From NCBI GenBank assembly GCA_037042185.1, contig JAXQJY010000024.1:1054001-1118000 (forward strand): 64,000 nucleotides of DNA, written 5' to 3'. This document shows, piece after piece, positions 31,375 through 40,634 of this stretch (positions are counted from its first letter, which is position 1; each line of letters begins with the position of its first letter). The stretch comes from Sordariomycetes sp. S80-01Y. Lineage: Eukaryota; Ascomycota; Sordariomycetes. A model generated the notes under the pieces. That model was not told the origin of the DNA and did not search any database. It saw nothing but the letters and a program-made list of their open reading frames with translations. The translations under genes and the position numbers were made by a program.

Positions 31375-32991
31375 CTAAATCTCGTATCTATCCTGTTCAT
31401 GCTTCATCGGCCTGTATGTGAAGTAATCAAAAACGGCTTTGGCGGCCAGTCCGTTGATGTCGGACGCAGCGACACCCACAAACGCGCCAGTGAAGCTGCC
31501 GTGAGCCTGGTGGCCTCCGCATTCGTCCGAAATGATGGAAGCATTGTACACAGGTCCAATCTTCTTCAGCTCGTCGCCGCCCACTGCATACGAAAATTGC
31601 AGCGTCTTGCCGGCACGCACCTCCACGGCGAGCTTGACCTTGCCCTCATTGGGGATCTGCACTGGTGGCTGTATAGGGGTCGTGAGCTTGCCCTCTGGGT
31701 ACGACATCTCCGAGCTCATGAGGAGGAGCTCCCTTTGGCCGTCGGAGTGGGCCGTAACGGTCAGGTAGAAGAAGTTGTAGCGGGAGTAGTACGCTGTCAG
31801 TCCAGCAAACTGGCGTTCATCCTCGGGTGAGAACTCGATGGTAGTCTCAGCATCGTATGAGAAGTGAGTCTGACGGCGCGCAACGAGGGCTTGCTCAAAC
31901 CAGGATCCAATGGACTCCCGACCGTATAGGGTGAGCTTGCCGCCCTCAGTGGAGAAGATACGCTCGGGCTCAGGGGTTCGAAGCCACTGGAAGTCCTTGT
32001 GCAGGCCATCTTTGAAGTCATAGACCTTTTCGCTCCAGTAGGCGGTGTCGTCACGAGTCCCAGGCACGTCCACGTGCAGAGATGGCACCGGCCCGTTCTT
32101 GACGTACAGCCAGTCGTCCTCGGCCCAGTAAGCTTCCTGAATGGCAGTCTCTCGGCCGAGAACGCAGCGCTTCTCCTGGGTGACGGGGCGTCCAGAGAGA
32201 TGAACGATGTACGTGCGACCGTCAGGGGTGTCAACGATGTCACCGTGGCCAGCACGCTGAAGAGCTGCAAATGGATGGTCCTTGGAGGTGATGATGTGCG
32301 TCTGAGGGTGGTTCTCGTAGCCGCCCCAGATGTCCTTCGATCGTGACAAGGTGCAAGCATGCGAGTAGGCAGTGCCGCCTTCGGCCGTGAGCAGGTAGTA
32401 CCATCCGTTGCGTTTGTACAGATGGGGGCCTTCAACGAGTCCCAACTCGCTGCCCTCGAAGATGTTCTTTCTCGGCCCAACGAGCTTCCCTGCCTTGGGA
32501 TCAAATTCCTGGAGCATGATACCGGCAAAGGTTTGAGGACGACGGCGGTGATCCCACATCATGTTCACAAACCACTTCCGGCCATCATCGTCATGGAACA
32601 GCGAGGGGTCGAACCCTGAGGAGTTGGCGTAGACAGGATCAGACCAGGGGCCCTCAATGGCGGGTGCATGGATGATGTAGTTGTGCGCGTCTTTGAACGA
32701 GCCGTCTTTACGTTTCACGTCTGTGTAGACCAGCCAGAACTTGTCGCCATCGTGAGTGAGACATGGCGCCCAGATGCCGCAGCTGTCAGGGTCGCCTCGG
32801 AGGTCGACCTGTGACTTTCGCGTGAGGGGACGGGTGATGAGATCCCAGTTGGCGAGGTCCTTGGAGTGATGGATCTGCACGCCAGGCCACCACTCAAAGG
32901 TTGAAGTGGCAATGTAGTAATCCTCGCCTACTCGGAGGATGGAGGGGTCGGCGTTGAAGCCAGGTAGGATGGGGTTGGTCAGCGTCGGCAT
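31375..32991 (-). CDS. Intracellular GH43 beta-xylosidase (family 43 with C-terminal lectin-like domain)
   Basis: This intron-less gene encodes 538 residues. The N-terminal five-bladed propeller starts NPILPGFNADPSI, with catalytic base Asp15. The pKa-modulating Asp128 lies in GFDPSLF, and the acid Glu187 in VEGPHLYKRNG. A C-terminal beta-sandwich (about residues 330-530) is typical of xylosidases that release xylose from xylobiose and short xylo-oligomers; alpha-arabinofuranosidase side activity is common in the family. No signal peptide is present, so it should act on imported oligomers. Length matches the subfamily (about 530-550). Three GGCTAA motifs lie upstream on its coding strand, the binding sequence of the xylanolytic activator XlnR/Xyr1. 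Confidence 0.93.
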   Translation of the reverse strand: MPTLTNPILPGFNADPSILRVGEDYYIATSTFEWWPGVQIHHSKDLANWDLITRPLTRKSQVDLRGDPDSCGIWAPCLTHDGDKFWLVYTDVKRKDGSFKDAHNYIIHAPAIEGPWSDPVYANSSGFDPSLFHDDDGRKWFVNMMWDHRRRPQTFAGIMLQEFDPKAGKLVGPRKNIFEGSELGLVEGPHLYKRNGWYYLLTAEGGTAYSHACTLSRSKDIWGGYENHPQTHIITSKDHPFAALQRAGHGDIVDTPDGRTYIVHLSGRPVTQEKRCVLGRETAIQEAYWAEDDWLYVKNGPVPSLHVDVPGTRDDTAYWSEKVYDFKDGLHKDFQWLRTPEPERIFSTEGGKLTLYGRESIGSWFEQALVARRQTHFSYDAETTIEFSPEDERQFAGLTAYYSRYNFFYLTVTAHSDGQRELLLMSSEMSYPEGKLTTPIQPPVQIPNEGKVKLAVEVRAGKTLQFSYAVGGDELKKIGPVYNASIISDECGGHQAHGSFTGAFVGVAASDINGLAAKAVFDYFTYRPMKHEQDRYEI

Positions 32992-33164
32992 GGTATTTGT
33001 TCCCTATTCCAGCTGTATATTGATATATATATTCGGGAAGATGAAGGCACGCAAGAAAGCACAGTCGGAAGAGCTGAAGACGTCTTAAAATAAGAACAAA
33101 CATCATTGCCACCGCTCACGATGCTGTTAAGCCTCAATGTTCCCATTGTCTTTACCCGGCCTCT

Positions 33165-33170
33165 TTAGCC
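33165..33170 (-). promoter_or_regulatory. XlnR/Xyr1-like motif GGCTAA
   Basis: GGCTAA on the minus strand (TTAGCC on plus), about 175 bases upstream of the GH43 start. It matches the GGCTAR consensus of the xylan-responsive activator. Confidence 0.5.
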
Positions 33171-33472
33171 GCCCAGCTGCCCTCTTGGACGACCAGATGC
33201 AAACCCACCGGGTCAGTTGTCAAACCGCCAGTGAAAACTCCCAACACTGGCACAATCCTGTTCTATACCAGGAAACCCGAGCTCCCCCGCATGAAATGCC
33301 CCGCAGCGCCGATCCGACTCCGGAGGGCTGTCCTGTACGGCGCTGGTTACATGTCAATGGGCGTATTGAGACCCGGCCCTGTCGGAATATGTGTCGGGTC
33401 ATTCTCCGAGAATCTTTACCCGAGGAGCCATGGAGGACAGCGCCCTGGAAGGACTGGAGCTGTCGTGGGACT

Positions 33473-33478
33473 TTAGCC
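33473..33478 (-). promoter_or_regulatory. XlnR/Xyr1-like motif GGCTAA
   Basis: Second GGCTAA on the GH43 coding strand, about 480 bases upstream, within the extended form GGGCTAAA. Confidence 0.45.
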
Positions 33479-33533
33479 CGAAGTGTGTCCTAAGAGATGT
33501 CTGAAGGTGCTTAAAGGATTCAGCTTGGGTGCA

Positions 33534-33539
33534 TTAGCC
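33534..33539 (-). promoter_or_regulatory. XlnR/Xyr1-like motif GGCTAA
   Basis: Third GGCTAA in the same orientation, 61 bases beyond the second. Paired spacing may allow cooperative binding. Confidence 0.45.
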
Positions 33540-35289
33540 CACCAGTCAGATCGACGCCCTCTCAGAAGCCTCTCCCAGACGTCTTTGTGCATAACTTTAT
33601 TTTGCATTCGTCGTTTTCTAAACGATGAGGAGTCTTGTTGGACCAACTCAAAAACCTTTTTCTCTGTATGCGGTCTCAACAGAGAGAGTGGTCTGAAAAG
33701 AATGTCATATACTGTGGTCGCCATCAATTGAAAGCTCAGACAGAGCAATTCAAGGCCGCCATACGTAAGCGCTGCGTAGCTATCTTACAAAGGCATATGA
33801 ATGTCACGCTATAGGACCCGACGGTTCCCACCGACCTGCCTGCATCTTGAATCCAAGTAAGAGTCAATCTCGTCGACAGAGTTTCTTTTTGGAGCCGTCT
33901 CTGCTCCCAGCGGTCGTAATGGCTACCAGAGCCGCATTCATGGACATCTTGAAGACTTTTCGGCATCGATGGGCATGATTGGGCCACACACTGCTCCATG
34001 GCTGTCACTGATGCGCTAAACTCAGATTTGAACCACACATCGTAAGTCGCGCGTCAATTCTGAGAGGTTGCAACCGCCGAGTTCCGATGTCGAGAATTCC
34101 ATCGGATCGAGGTTCGTAAAGAGCGGACGAGGAGTCGTGTACCTGCATCTCGCTGGCCCCGGCGGCCATCACCACGCCCAAGACCGGTGTCATTCTCTCC
34201 AACGGAAAGCTAATTGCCTCATTGTCATCAAACGAGGAAACATCGCAGAGTCTATATGGAAACGTCGATGAAGACGGGCCGCGTGCCTTGCCGGGTTCCG
34301 AAGCGTCTCTGTCTGCGACCGAAACCGAAAGCCGGACGGCATCTAGCTGTTTGCACTGGTGCTCCAGATATGGCACACGTCTCGCTGTTGCTCGACCGTG
34401 ATCTACCAGAGCTTGTTGCCGCTAATCGTAACCTCATCTGGTTGACTGGCTCAACACCCACAAAGTTGAGGTGTTTTCATATACTGGATCGTTACATCCG
34501 GAGATTTTCGAGCCTTGCTCGCCTACCTGCGCCGTAGCCTTGAGACAAAAGGGCCCATATAAGACCGGCCCAGCATTCCTCATGGAGCTTTCAGAGCTTC
34601 TCTATGGACGAGGAGGTCGGACAGACTTGATCCCGCGTCTTGGATACGAGGCAGAGGAGTGTCGTTGGAATGTAGGTGTCTCAGTGAGTCCAATTTCCCA
34701 GCCTTGCGCGCGTCATAGACATGCCTCACACTCCGCAACCACTCAGGATCCCTATAGCTTGCTGCTTCTCCGCAATCATCCGAGACAGCCATCACCAAGA
34801 CGTCCAAGTGTGAGCGCGCCGTCCCCGCTTCGCCGGTTGCACTTAGCACCTCTCCTGCAAGGCTCCCCCCCCTTTATCCCGCGACTCTATTCGAGCAACC
34901 GCAAACAAGGTTCATCGGCAGCGGGGCGCCGCATACCTGTCAACCGCATCTCGCAGAGCGATATTTCCGTATGCGGCATCAACCCGTCTTCAGCTCTGCA
35001 AAGGACCTGCGTTCGACGGCCTGGTGTCGAGTCTATGCCTGCTTCCGTGAACTCTATCGCGAGGAAAGCAGACCAAGATGGAGTTTTCGCGAAGAACTGG
35101 TGCCTGGCAAGACTTTTCGAAAACGTCCATCGCGATTCTTCATGGGCTTTCTCGACGGGTATAAGATGTCGGTCTTGTTTCTCGAAAATAACACTTCCTC
35201 TTCAGCAACAACAGCCAGCATCTCTCGCCTACAGTTGTCACCAGTCAATCGTTCTTTGACTACACTCGTTGTTCAAGCAAGCAGACATC

Positions 35290-36645
35290 ATGCGCTACAC
35301 TATCGTTAACATCGTCGGCCTGGCCTCCGTGGCCTCGGCTCAGATGTTCACCAACTCGTCGATGACTACCCCATCGGCCACCTCCTCTCCCACCACGTCG
35401 CCCACCGCTACCCCTGGCCTGCCGGGTAGCATCGGTCCCTTCGATGCTTTCGGTTGCGTTCGCGCTTCTGATGCTCTCTCGTCCTTCGCGCTCACCGCCT
35501 CGGATGCTGCCATGGACCTGAACCTCTGTGCCGCGACCTGCGACGGCCGTGACTCCTTCGGTGTCAACGCCGAGTAAGTAGCCCCTTTTCCAAACATGCC
35601 TCGGCCCCGCCCTAACACCATCCCTAGGGACTGCTACTGTGGAGATGCCTTCGACGAGGACGCTGCTCTGCTCCTCGACGACTCCCAGTGCAACATTCCT
35701 TGCCCTGGAACCCCTGACCAGAGCTGTGGTGGCACCGGCGCCTCTGCCCGCCTCCTCCGCCGTCAGGCTCCTTCTGGTCTCATCCTGACCGTCTACGTCC
35801 GTGCTGGTGCCGTCACCACCACCTCTGGCTCCGCTACTGCCACCACCTCCGGTGCTGCTCCCACCAACACCAACGGCGGTGACACCAACATCTTCGTCGA
35901 CATTGACATCACCATCATCTGCTACGGTGACTACTGTCTCGGCAACGGCGACAAGTACCAGATCGTCTGCCGCTCCGAGGTCTGCCGCCCTGAGATCTGC
36001 TACACCGACTCTTGCGACGAGCTCATTGTCTGCGAGTCCGACGCCTGCCACCACCGCAAGTGCCACGGCGAGGAGTGCCGCGAGAAGTACGTCTGCCACG
36101 GTGACGAGTGTGTCGTCGAGATCTGCCCCCCTGAGGAGAAGAAGAAGTTCGTCTGCAAGGACGACAGCTGCAACTTCGAGCCCTGCACCGACGACTGCTA
36201 CGAGAAGATTGTCTGCTACGGTGACGACTGCGAGGTCGAGAAGCCCTGCAACACTTGCCCGCTTCCCGTCCCCCCCAAGCCGCAGCCCAACCCTCCTAAG
36301 CCGCAGCCCAACCCTCCTGCTCCTCAGCCAAACCCTCCTAAGCCGCAGCCCAACCCTCCGGCTCCTCAGCCCAACCCTCCCAAGCCTGCGCCGCCTGCTC
36401 CTCAGCCCAACCCTCCCGCTCCCGCTCCCCCTGCTCCCGCTCCTCCCGCTCCCGAGCAGCCCTCGGCCCCTCCTGCGGCCCCTCCTGCTCCTCAGCCCGA
36501 GACCCCTGAGCAGCCCGAGACTCCTGCCCAGCCTGAGACTCCCGACACTCCTGCTCAGCCAGTCCCCACTGCCGCTGGCAACAACATGTCGCCCTCGACC
36601 GTCGCCCTCCTTGGCGTCGCCGCTGGTGCTGCCATGCTTCTCTAA
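35290..36645 (+). CDS. WSC-domain, CX4C-repeat, proline-rich GPI-type surface protein (two exons)
   Basis: Exons 35290-35573 and 35628-36645 give 433 residues. A signal peptide (MRYTIVNIVGLASVASA) is followed by a Ser/Thr-rich stretch, then a WSC carbohydrate-binding domain at about 53-130 (FGCVRAS, CAATC, EDCYCGDAF, QSCGG). Residues 193-305 contain nine CX4C-like units, such as CYGDYC, CRSEVC, CESDAC and CHGEEC, separated by 4-10 residues. A proline-rich region of PKPQPNPP-type repeats follows (about 306-410), and the end is a hydrophobic tail (TVALLGVAAGAAMLL) preceded by small residues, as in GPI-anchored proteins. It is probably displayed on the wall, with the proline region as a spacer. 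The cysteine region is not a family I recognise. The intron (GTAAGT, CCTAAC, CCTAG) is canonical. Confidence 0.87.
36259..36570 (+). repeat. Proline-rich coding repeats
   Basis: Inside the WSC gene, near-identical units encoding PKPQPNPP and PAPQPNPP, then PAPPAP and PETPEQPE, repeat in tandem. Nearly identical nucleotide units suggest copy number could vary between strains. Confidence 0.8.
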
Positions 36646-37485
36646 GTGAGAAAAGGTGTGAAGGAAGAAGCTTGGTGCGAAGGCTTCGACGGGTGGAAAG
36701 TAATGGACAGTCCCCGGGATGCAACCTTTAATTTTTAATATTCGAGCTGCTTGGCGAGAGTGACCTGGTTGCTCGGGCTGTCGCATGTTTATTTGGATAC
36801 ATAAGTAGGACATTAATAAGAGGATATACGAGGAATCAATCCTTCGGGAACATCTGCAAATGTGCATGTAAACGCGCCAATGGTCTTCCACGATGCCTTC
36901 ACAACGCTTTGAGATACACCACTAGCCCCCCACCCCTCTCTCTTCTCTCAGAGATATGACAGGCCTCCAAATACAGCTGTACGTCCGAAAGGTACCCCGG
37001 ATTTGGAGAAGTACCGGCATGGATGCAAACTCCCGTTCGCGGGGGTTATTTATCCGGGGCTGCTCCCACACGGCCGAATCAACGGATCCTCGGGGTCAAT
37101 TATGCGCCGTCAAGCTGACTGGGATCTTGCTGTTTCACCAAGGGTATTTACGGCAGAGCGATTAAGCTGCGCTCGGCTCGGCTTTTGTTTCGTGGATAAA
37201 GTGTTATGGGGGGAGCCGCTCGTTTCCCGTTCGGGACACGGAGGCAGATCCGGGATCTGGGATGAGTTTATTCACAACTAACTGCAGGATAGGTGAAAGC
37301 TTGGCTGACGGAGTGTGGGTGAGCAAGCTGTTGCAAGATGATCCTTGGATGAAGCGTGTGGAAACAGTTATATAGAGGCTAGAGTCCCATCCTCAAGATT
37401 GAACAAGACACAGCATTCGAAGATACACTACTCAGAGAAAGCTTCAGACTTCCTTCTCCAGACTTCCTTCAACATAAGTATCAAG
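36646..37485. promoter_or_regulatory. Intergenic region with pectate lyase promoter
   Basis: No gene is seen. A TATATAG box at 37369-37375 lies about 115 bases before the pectate lyase start. Confidence 0.5.
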
Positions 37486-38275
37486 ATGCGTTCCTTCGCC
37501 GCTACCCTTGCCTTTGGCATCCCTGCCGCCCTCGCGTGCAATGCCGAGAACTCCATGCCCCAGGCTACCGAGACAATCTCCAACTCCGAGCCCATCTACA
37601 TCTCCTCCGGCGAAGTCTTTGACGGTGGCTTCGCTCGCTACGACCGTGGCTCCGGCTACTGCCAGGGCCAGTCGGAGGGCGGTAAGTAGTCCCCGGCGCC
37701 CACCATATCGCTCAAGAGTCGAAGCTGACCGACACAGGTGAGAGCGACACGGTCTTCGTCTTGTCACCCGGCGCCACCATCAGGAACGTCATTATCGGCG
37801 CCGATCAGGGCGAGGGCATCTACTGTCTCGGCGGTGGCTGCACCATCGAGAACGCCTGGTTTGAGGACGTCTGCGAGGATGCCATTTCCATCAAGGAGGA
37901 TCCCGCTGGCGCTGTGACCGTTATCCGTGGTGGTGGTGCTTTCCACGCCGCCGATAAGATCGTCCAGCACAACGGCTGCGGCCGTGTTGAGATCTACGAC
38001 TTCTACGCCGAGGACTACGGCAAGGTCTACCGCTCTTGCGGCACGGTAAGTCTAGGCAGACCCTCTCAGCCCCCAGCCCATGGACTTACACAACGCAGTG
38101 CGAGATGTGTCGCCGCGACGTCTACGTCGAGGGTGTCACGGCCTCCGACGGTGGTGAGGTCGTTGGTATCAACATCGAGAGCGGCGATACTGCCCAGCTG
38201 GTCAACGTGTGCACCGACCACGAGCCGGCCTGCCAGCTTTACGATGGTCCCGGCGACAAGGCTGGTGCCTGCTAA
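37486..38275 (+). CDS. Secreted pectate lyase (PL3, three exons)
   Basis: Exons 37486-37681, 37738-38045 and 38099-38275 give 226 residues; introns are 56 and 53 bases with GTAAGT donors. A signal peptide ([17 protein letters not shown]) precedes a compact right-handed beta-helix. Family PL3 signatures include [59 protein letters not shown] and the C-terminal [12 protein letters not shown] and GDTAQL. PL3 enzymes cleave de-esterified pectin by calcium-dependent beta-elimination. Eleven or more cysteines suggest several disulfides. Length agrees with fungal PL3 proteins (about 220-240). It points to a plant-associated lifestyle. It lies between a wall protein and a lysozyme gene, all on the plus strand. 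Confidence 0.93.
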
Positions 38276-38573
38276 GGAATGAGAACAGGGGCGCCAAGCA
38301 TGCGATAGACGTTGAATTGAACACGCTGCAAGCCCACAAGCTCGCGTGTCGTGCTATAGAATACCATGTTCTAGTGTCTGGTGATTGTGCATTCCACCCA
38401 GCCTGGGGAAGTGGTGCAGTGACGCCAATGTCTCAGGGGTGGTATTGCCCCTTTTTCTGGCGCGGGCTCCTTCGTAGATGTATAAGAGCGAGTACTCCAC
38501 GTAATTTGTGTCGAGGGCAGCTGTCCGTTAAATTATCATACGAAGTCAAACTTACCCGTCATCAGCCTCCAAC

Positions 38574-39243
38574 ATGATCCAGTTGTTGTCGTTCCTCGCT
38601 CTGGCCGCTGGCGGTGTCTCGGCCGCATGCGTTGGTCCAGAAGTTAATCAAGCCACAGTCGACCTGATCAAAGAATTCGAGAGCTTCCAGCCTGACATCT
38701 GTGGGTATTGCAGGTTTCAAATCTTGGCTTCCGGTAGCTTACATGATGACAGACACGGATCCGACTGGAAACCCTACCATCGGGTACGGCCACCTCTGCT
38801 CCGACAGCGCGTGCTCCGAGGTCCCCTACACTATCCCTCTGTCCGATACAGATGGCGACGAACTGCTCAGAGATGATTTGTCGGTGAGTCGCATCAGCTG
38901 GGTGAAATACCTTCTTGGAACCCCCTTGACTGACGCGCGGTCGTGACAGACGGCCCAAGACTGCATCACCAACGACACGGGCGAAGAGGTAACTCTGAAC
39001 GCCAACCAATACGGCGCCATCGTCAGCTGGGCATTCAACATTGGCTGCGGCAACTCCGGGACCTCGACACTCATCGAGCGCCTGAACGCCGGCGAAGATC
39101 CCAACACGGTAGCAGGCTCTGAGCTTCCCCAGTGGGACATGAGTGCCGGTGAGGTCCTCCCTGGTCTTCAACGACGAAGGGCCGCTGAGGTCGACCTGTT
39201 CATGGCACCGACGGACGAGCCAGCGCTGCCTGCGCCCTGCTGA
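38574..39243 (+). CDS. Secreted phage-type (GH24) lysozyme (three exons)
   Basis: Exons 38574-38700, 38753-38883 and 38950-39243 give 183 residues, with introns of 52 and 66 bases. After the signal peptide MIQLLSFLALAAGGVSA the protein has the T4-lysozyme-like active site: Glu36 in LIKEFESF, Asp45 in YTDP and Thr51 in TIGYGH. Their spacing (9 then 6 residues) is the same as T4 Glu11-Asp20-Thr26. The third exon has NANQYGAIVSWAFNIGCG, also a GH24 hallmark. It should cleave bacterial peptidoglycan. Cysteine pairs added in the secreted part would suit an extracellular enzyme. The family is mainly phage and bacterial, so transfer is likely, but the introns and signal peptide show it is domesticated. 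Confidence 0.92.
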
Positions 39244-39911
39244 CTATGGTTGAGCATCAACTACGGGGACAGCCTGTGAGGCATCCAGCACCGAACCGAA
39301 CAGGGATGATGGATGGAAGCGCATCAAACCAGCCACGGCGACCAACGCAGCGAAATCCCTGATTATGCTTCTGTATGGAACTTTGCGCTGGATAGCAGAC
39401 AGCCTTATGATATCAATCCACCCCGTCAGTGACATTTCTCTGCACGTTTCAACGTTGTGACAGGGATGACGTTGAGTCTCCATCTCGATTCCTCCCGAAA
39501 ACCGGTTTCTACACCCATCCATCTTTTCCCGTTTCAAGGCACACCACGAGCCCCACGCGGGAGCCACGCTGCCACGACAGGGTCTGCAGGCGAAAAATCT
39601 TGGATTTAGGGGTCTCGATATGACGTACAGATCACCGTTGCGTTGCGTTGCGTGCGACGCCACATTTGATCATATCCAGCTTCGCTGCCAGGGTCGTGGG
39701 ACCTGAGGCAGGGCACCAGCACTAGGAGCGGGAGGGCCGTGGTGTAAGTGAAGAAGGATATATAGGACCAGGCCCTCGGCAGGCCCCCGATCAAATTCTT
39801 GACATATCATTCTTCCAAGTCTCAAATACAAGGGTTCCTCCGATCATCTAAAGTAATTTCACAACATCTACACTTCTCGACAACACCACGAAGCACCCCT
39901 TCAACGCCGCC
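39244..39911. promoter_or_regulatory. Intergenic region
   Basis: No gene is seen. A TATATAG at 39759-39765 lies about 150 bases before the next start. Confidence 0.45.
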
Positions 39912-40425
39912 ATGGATTGGACAAAGCAGACATACAACTCTCAATACGAGAAGTGGGTGCCTTGGGCTGAGGACATCTACCTCAGGTGGTTCACCAACGA
40001 CAACAAGGCCTCGTACACGGCGAAGCGTAAGTTCACCCTCGTCTCGCAACCACCCCTGCGGACGATCAGCTGACACTCCCTGCGCAGAGAACCTCGACAA
40101 GTCCAAGGTCACAGGCATCGACCAGGTCGACAAGCTCCAAGATGGCGTTAACAACCTCGCTGCCGGCCAAATCGGCCAGGGCGGCCTCGCACAGCCCATC
40201 GGTGACTTCGCTTCCAAGGAGGGCGCCACCCGATCCGAGCGCGGAGGGAAGGGCGATGACGGCAGCTACATGCCCGGCCAGGATGCCGTGGGCAACGCCG
40301 CGAGCGGAGTCATGGAGGGAGGCAAGTCGGTTGGCAGCGGCGTGACGAGCGGTGTCAAGGGCGCTGGTGGCTACCTCGGCCTCGGAGGAGGTGACAAGAA
40401 GGAGGATGCTGAGTCTAAGAAGTAG
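39912..40425 (+). CDS. Small hydrophilic conserved-type hypothetical protein (two exons)
   Basis: Exons 39912-40026 and 40088-40425 give 150 residues, with a 61-base GTAAGT intron. The N-terminus is aromatic and charged (MDWTKQTYNSQYEKWVPWAE, then DIYLRWFTNDNK). The remainder is glycine-rich and polar (VKGAGGYLGLGGGDKKEDAE), ending with a lysine pair. No signal peptide or membrane segment is present. The glycine-rich, low-complexity hydrophilic tail resembles stress-related hydrophilins, but I do not recognise a family with certainty. Reading frame continuity across the intron (AKQNLDKSKV) supports the model. Confidence 0.7.
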
Positions 40426-40634
40426 ACGTTTGAAGTGTTGAAGTGATTGGTTACGACTGAACGATAGTTTTGGTATGAATTAATAGCGTGCGAACTGGGA
40501 CGTAATTGACAATGGTACTGTACTCGCAAACAGATTCGTATTCGTCATTTGAAACGATAGTATTATTATCACGAGAACATCTCCACCAAAGGGTATATCA
40601 CAACTTGTCAACACGGCCAGATGTAATCCGGCGT

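Larger units (their letters stand above)
32992..35289. other. Long intergenic region upstream of GH43
   Basis: About 2.3 kb between divergent genes. It contains three XlnR-like motifs near the left side. A 262-codon frame at 34471-35259 and its opposite-strand partners lack signatures and codon bias, so I do not call a gene. The right end is the WSC gene promoter. Confidence 0.45.

Noticed and set aside
34471-35259. A 262-codon frame in the GH43-WSC intergenic region
   Set aside because: Ser/Pro/Arg-rich without motif, codon bias or splice partners; overlapped by frames on the other strand.
35260-36891. A 543-codon open frame on the minus strand opposite the WSC gene
   Set aside because: It mirrors the GC-rich third positions and proline/cysteine repeats of the plus-strand gene, yielding monotonous Arg/Gly/Leu/Val sequence with no motif.
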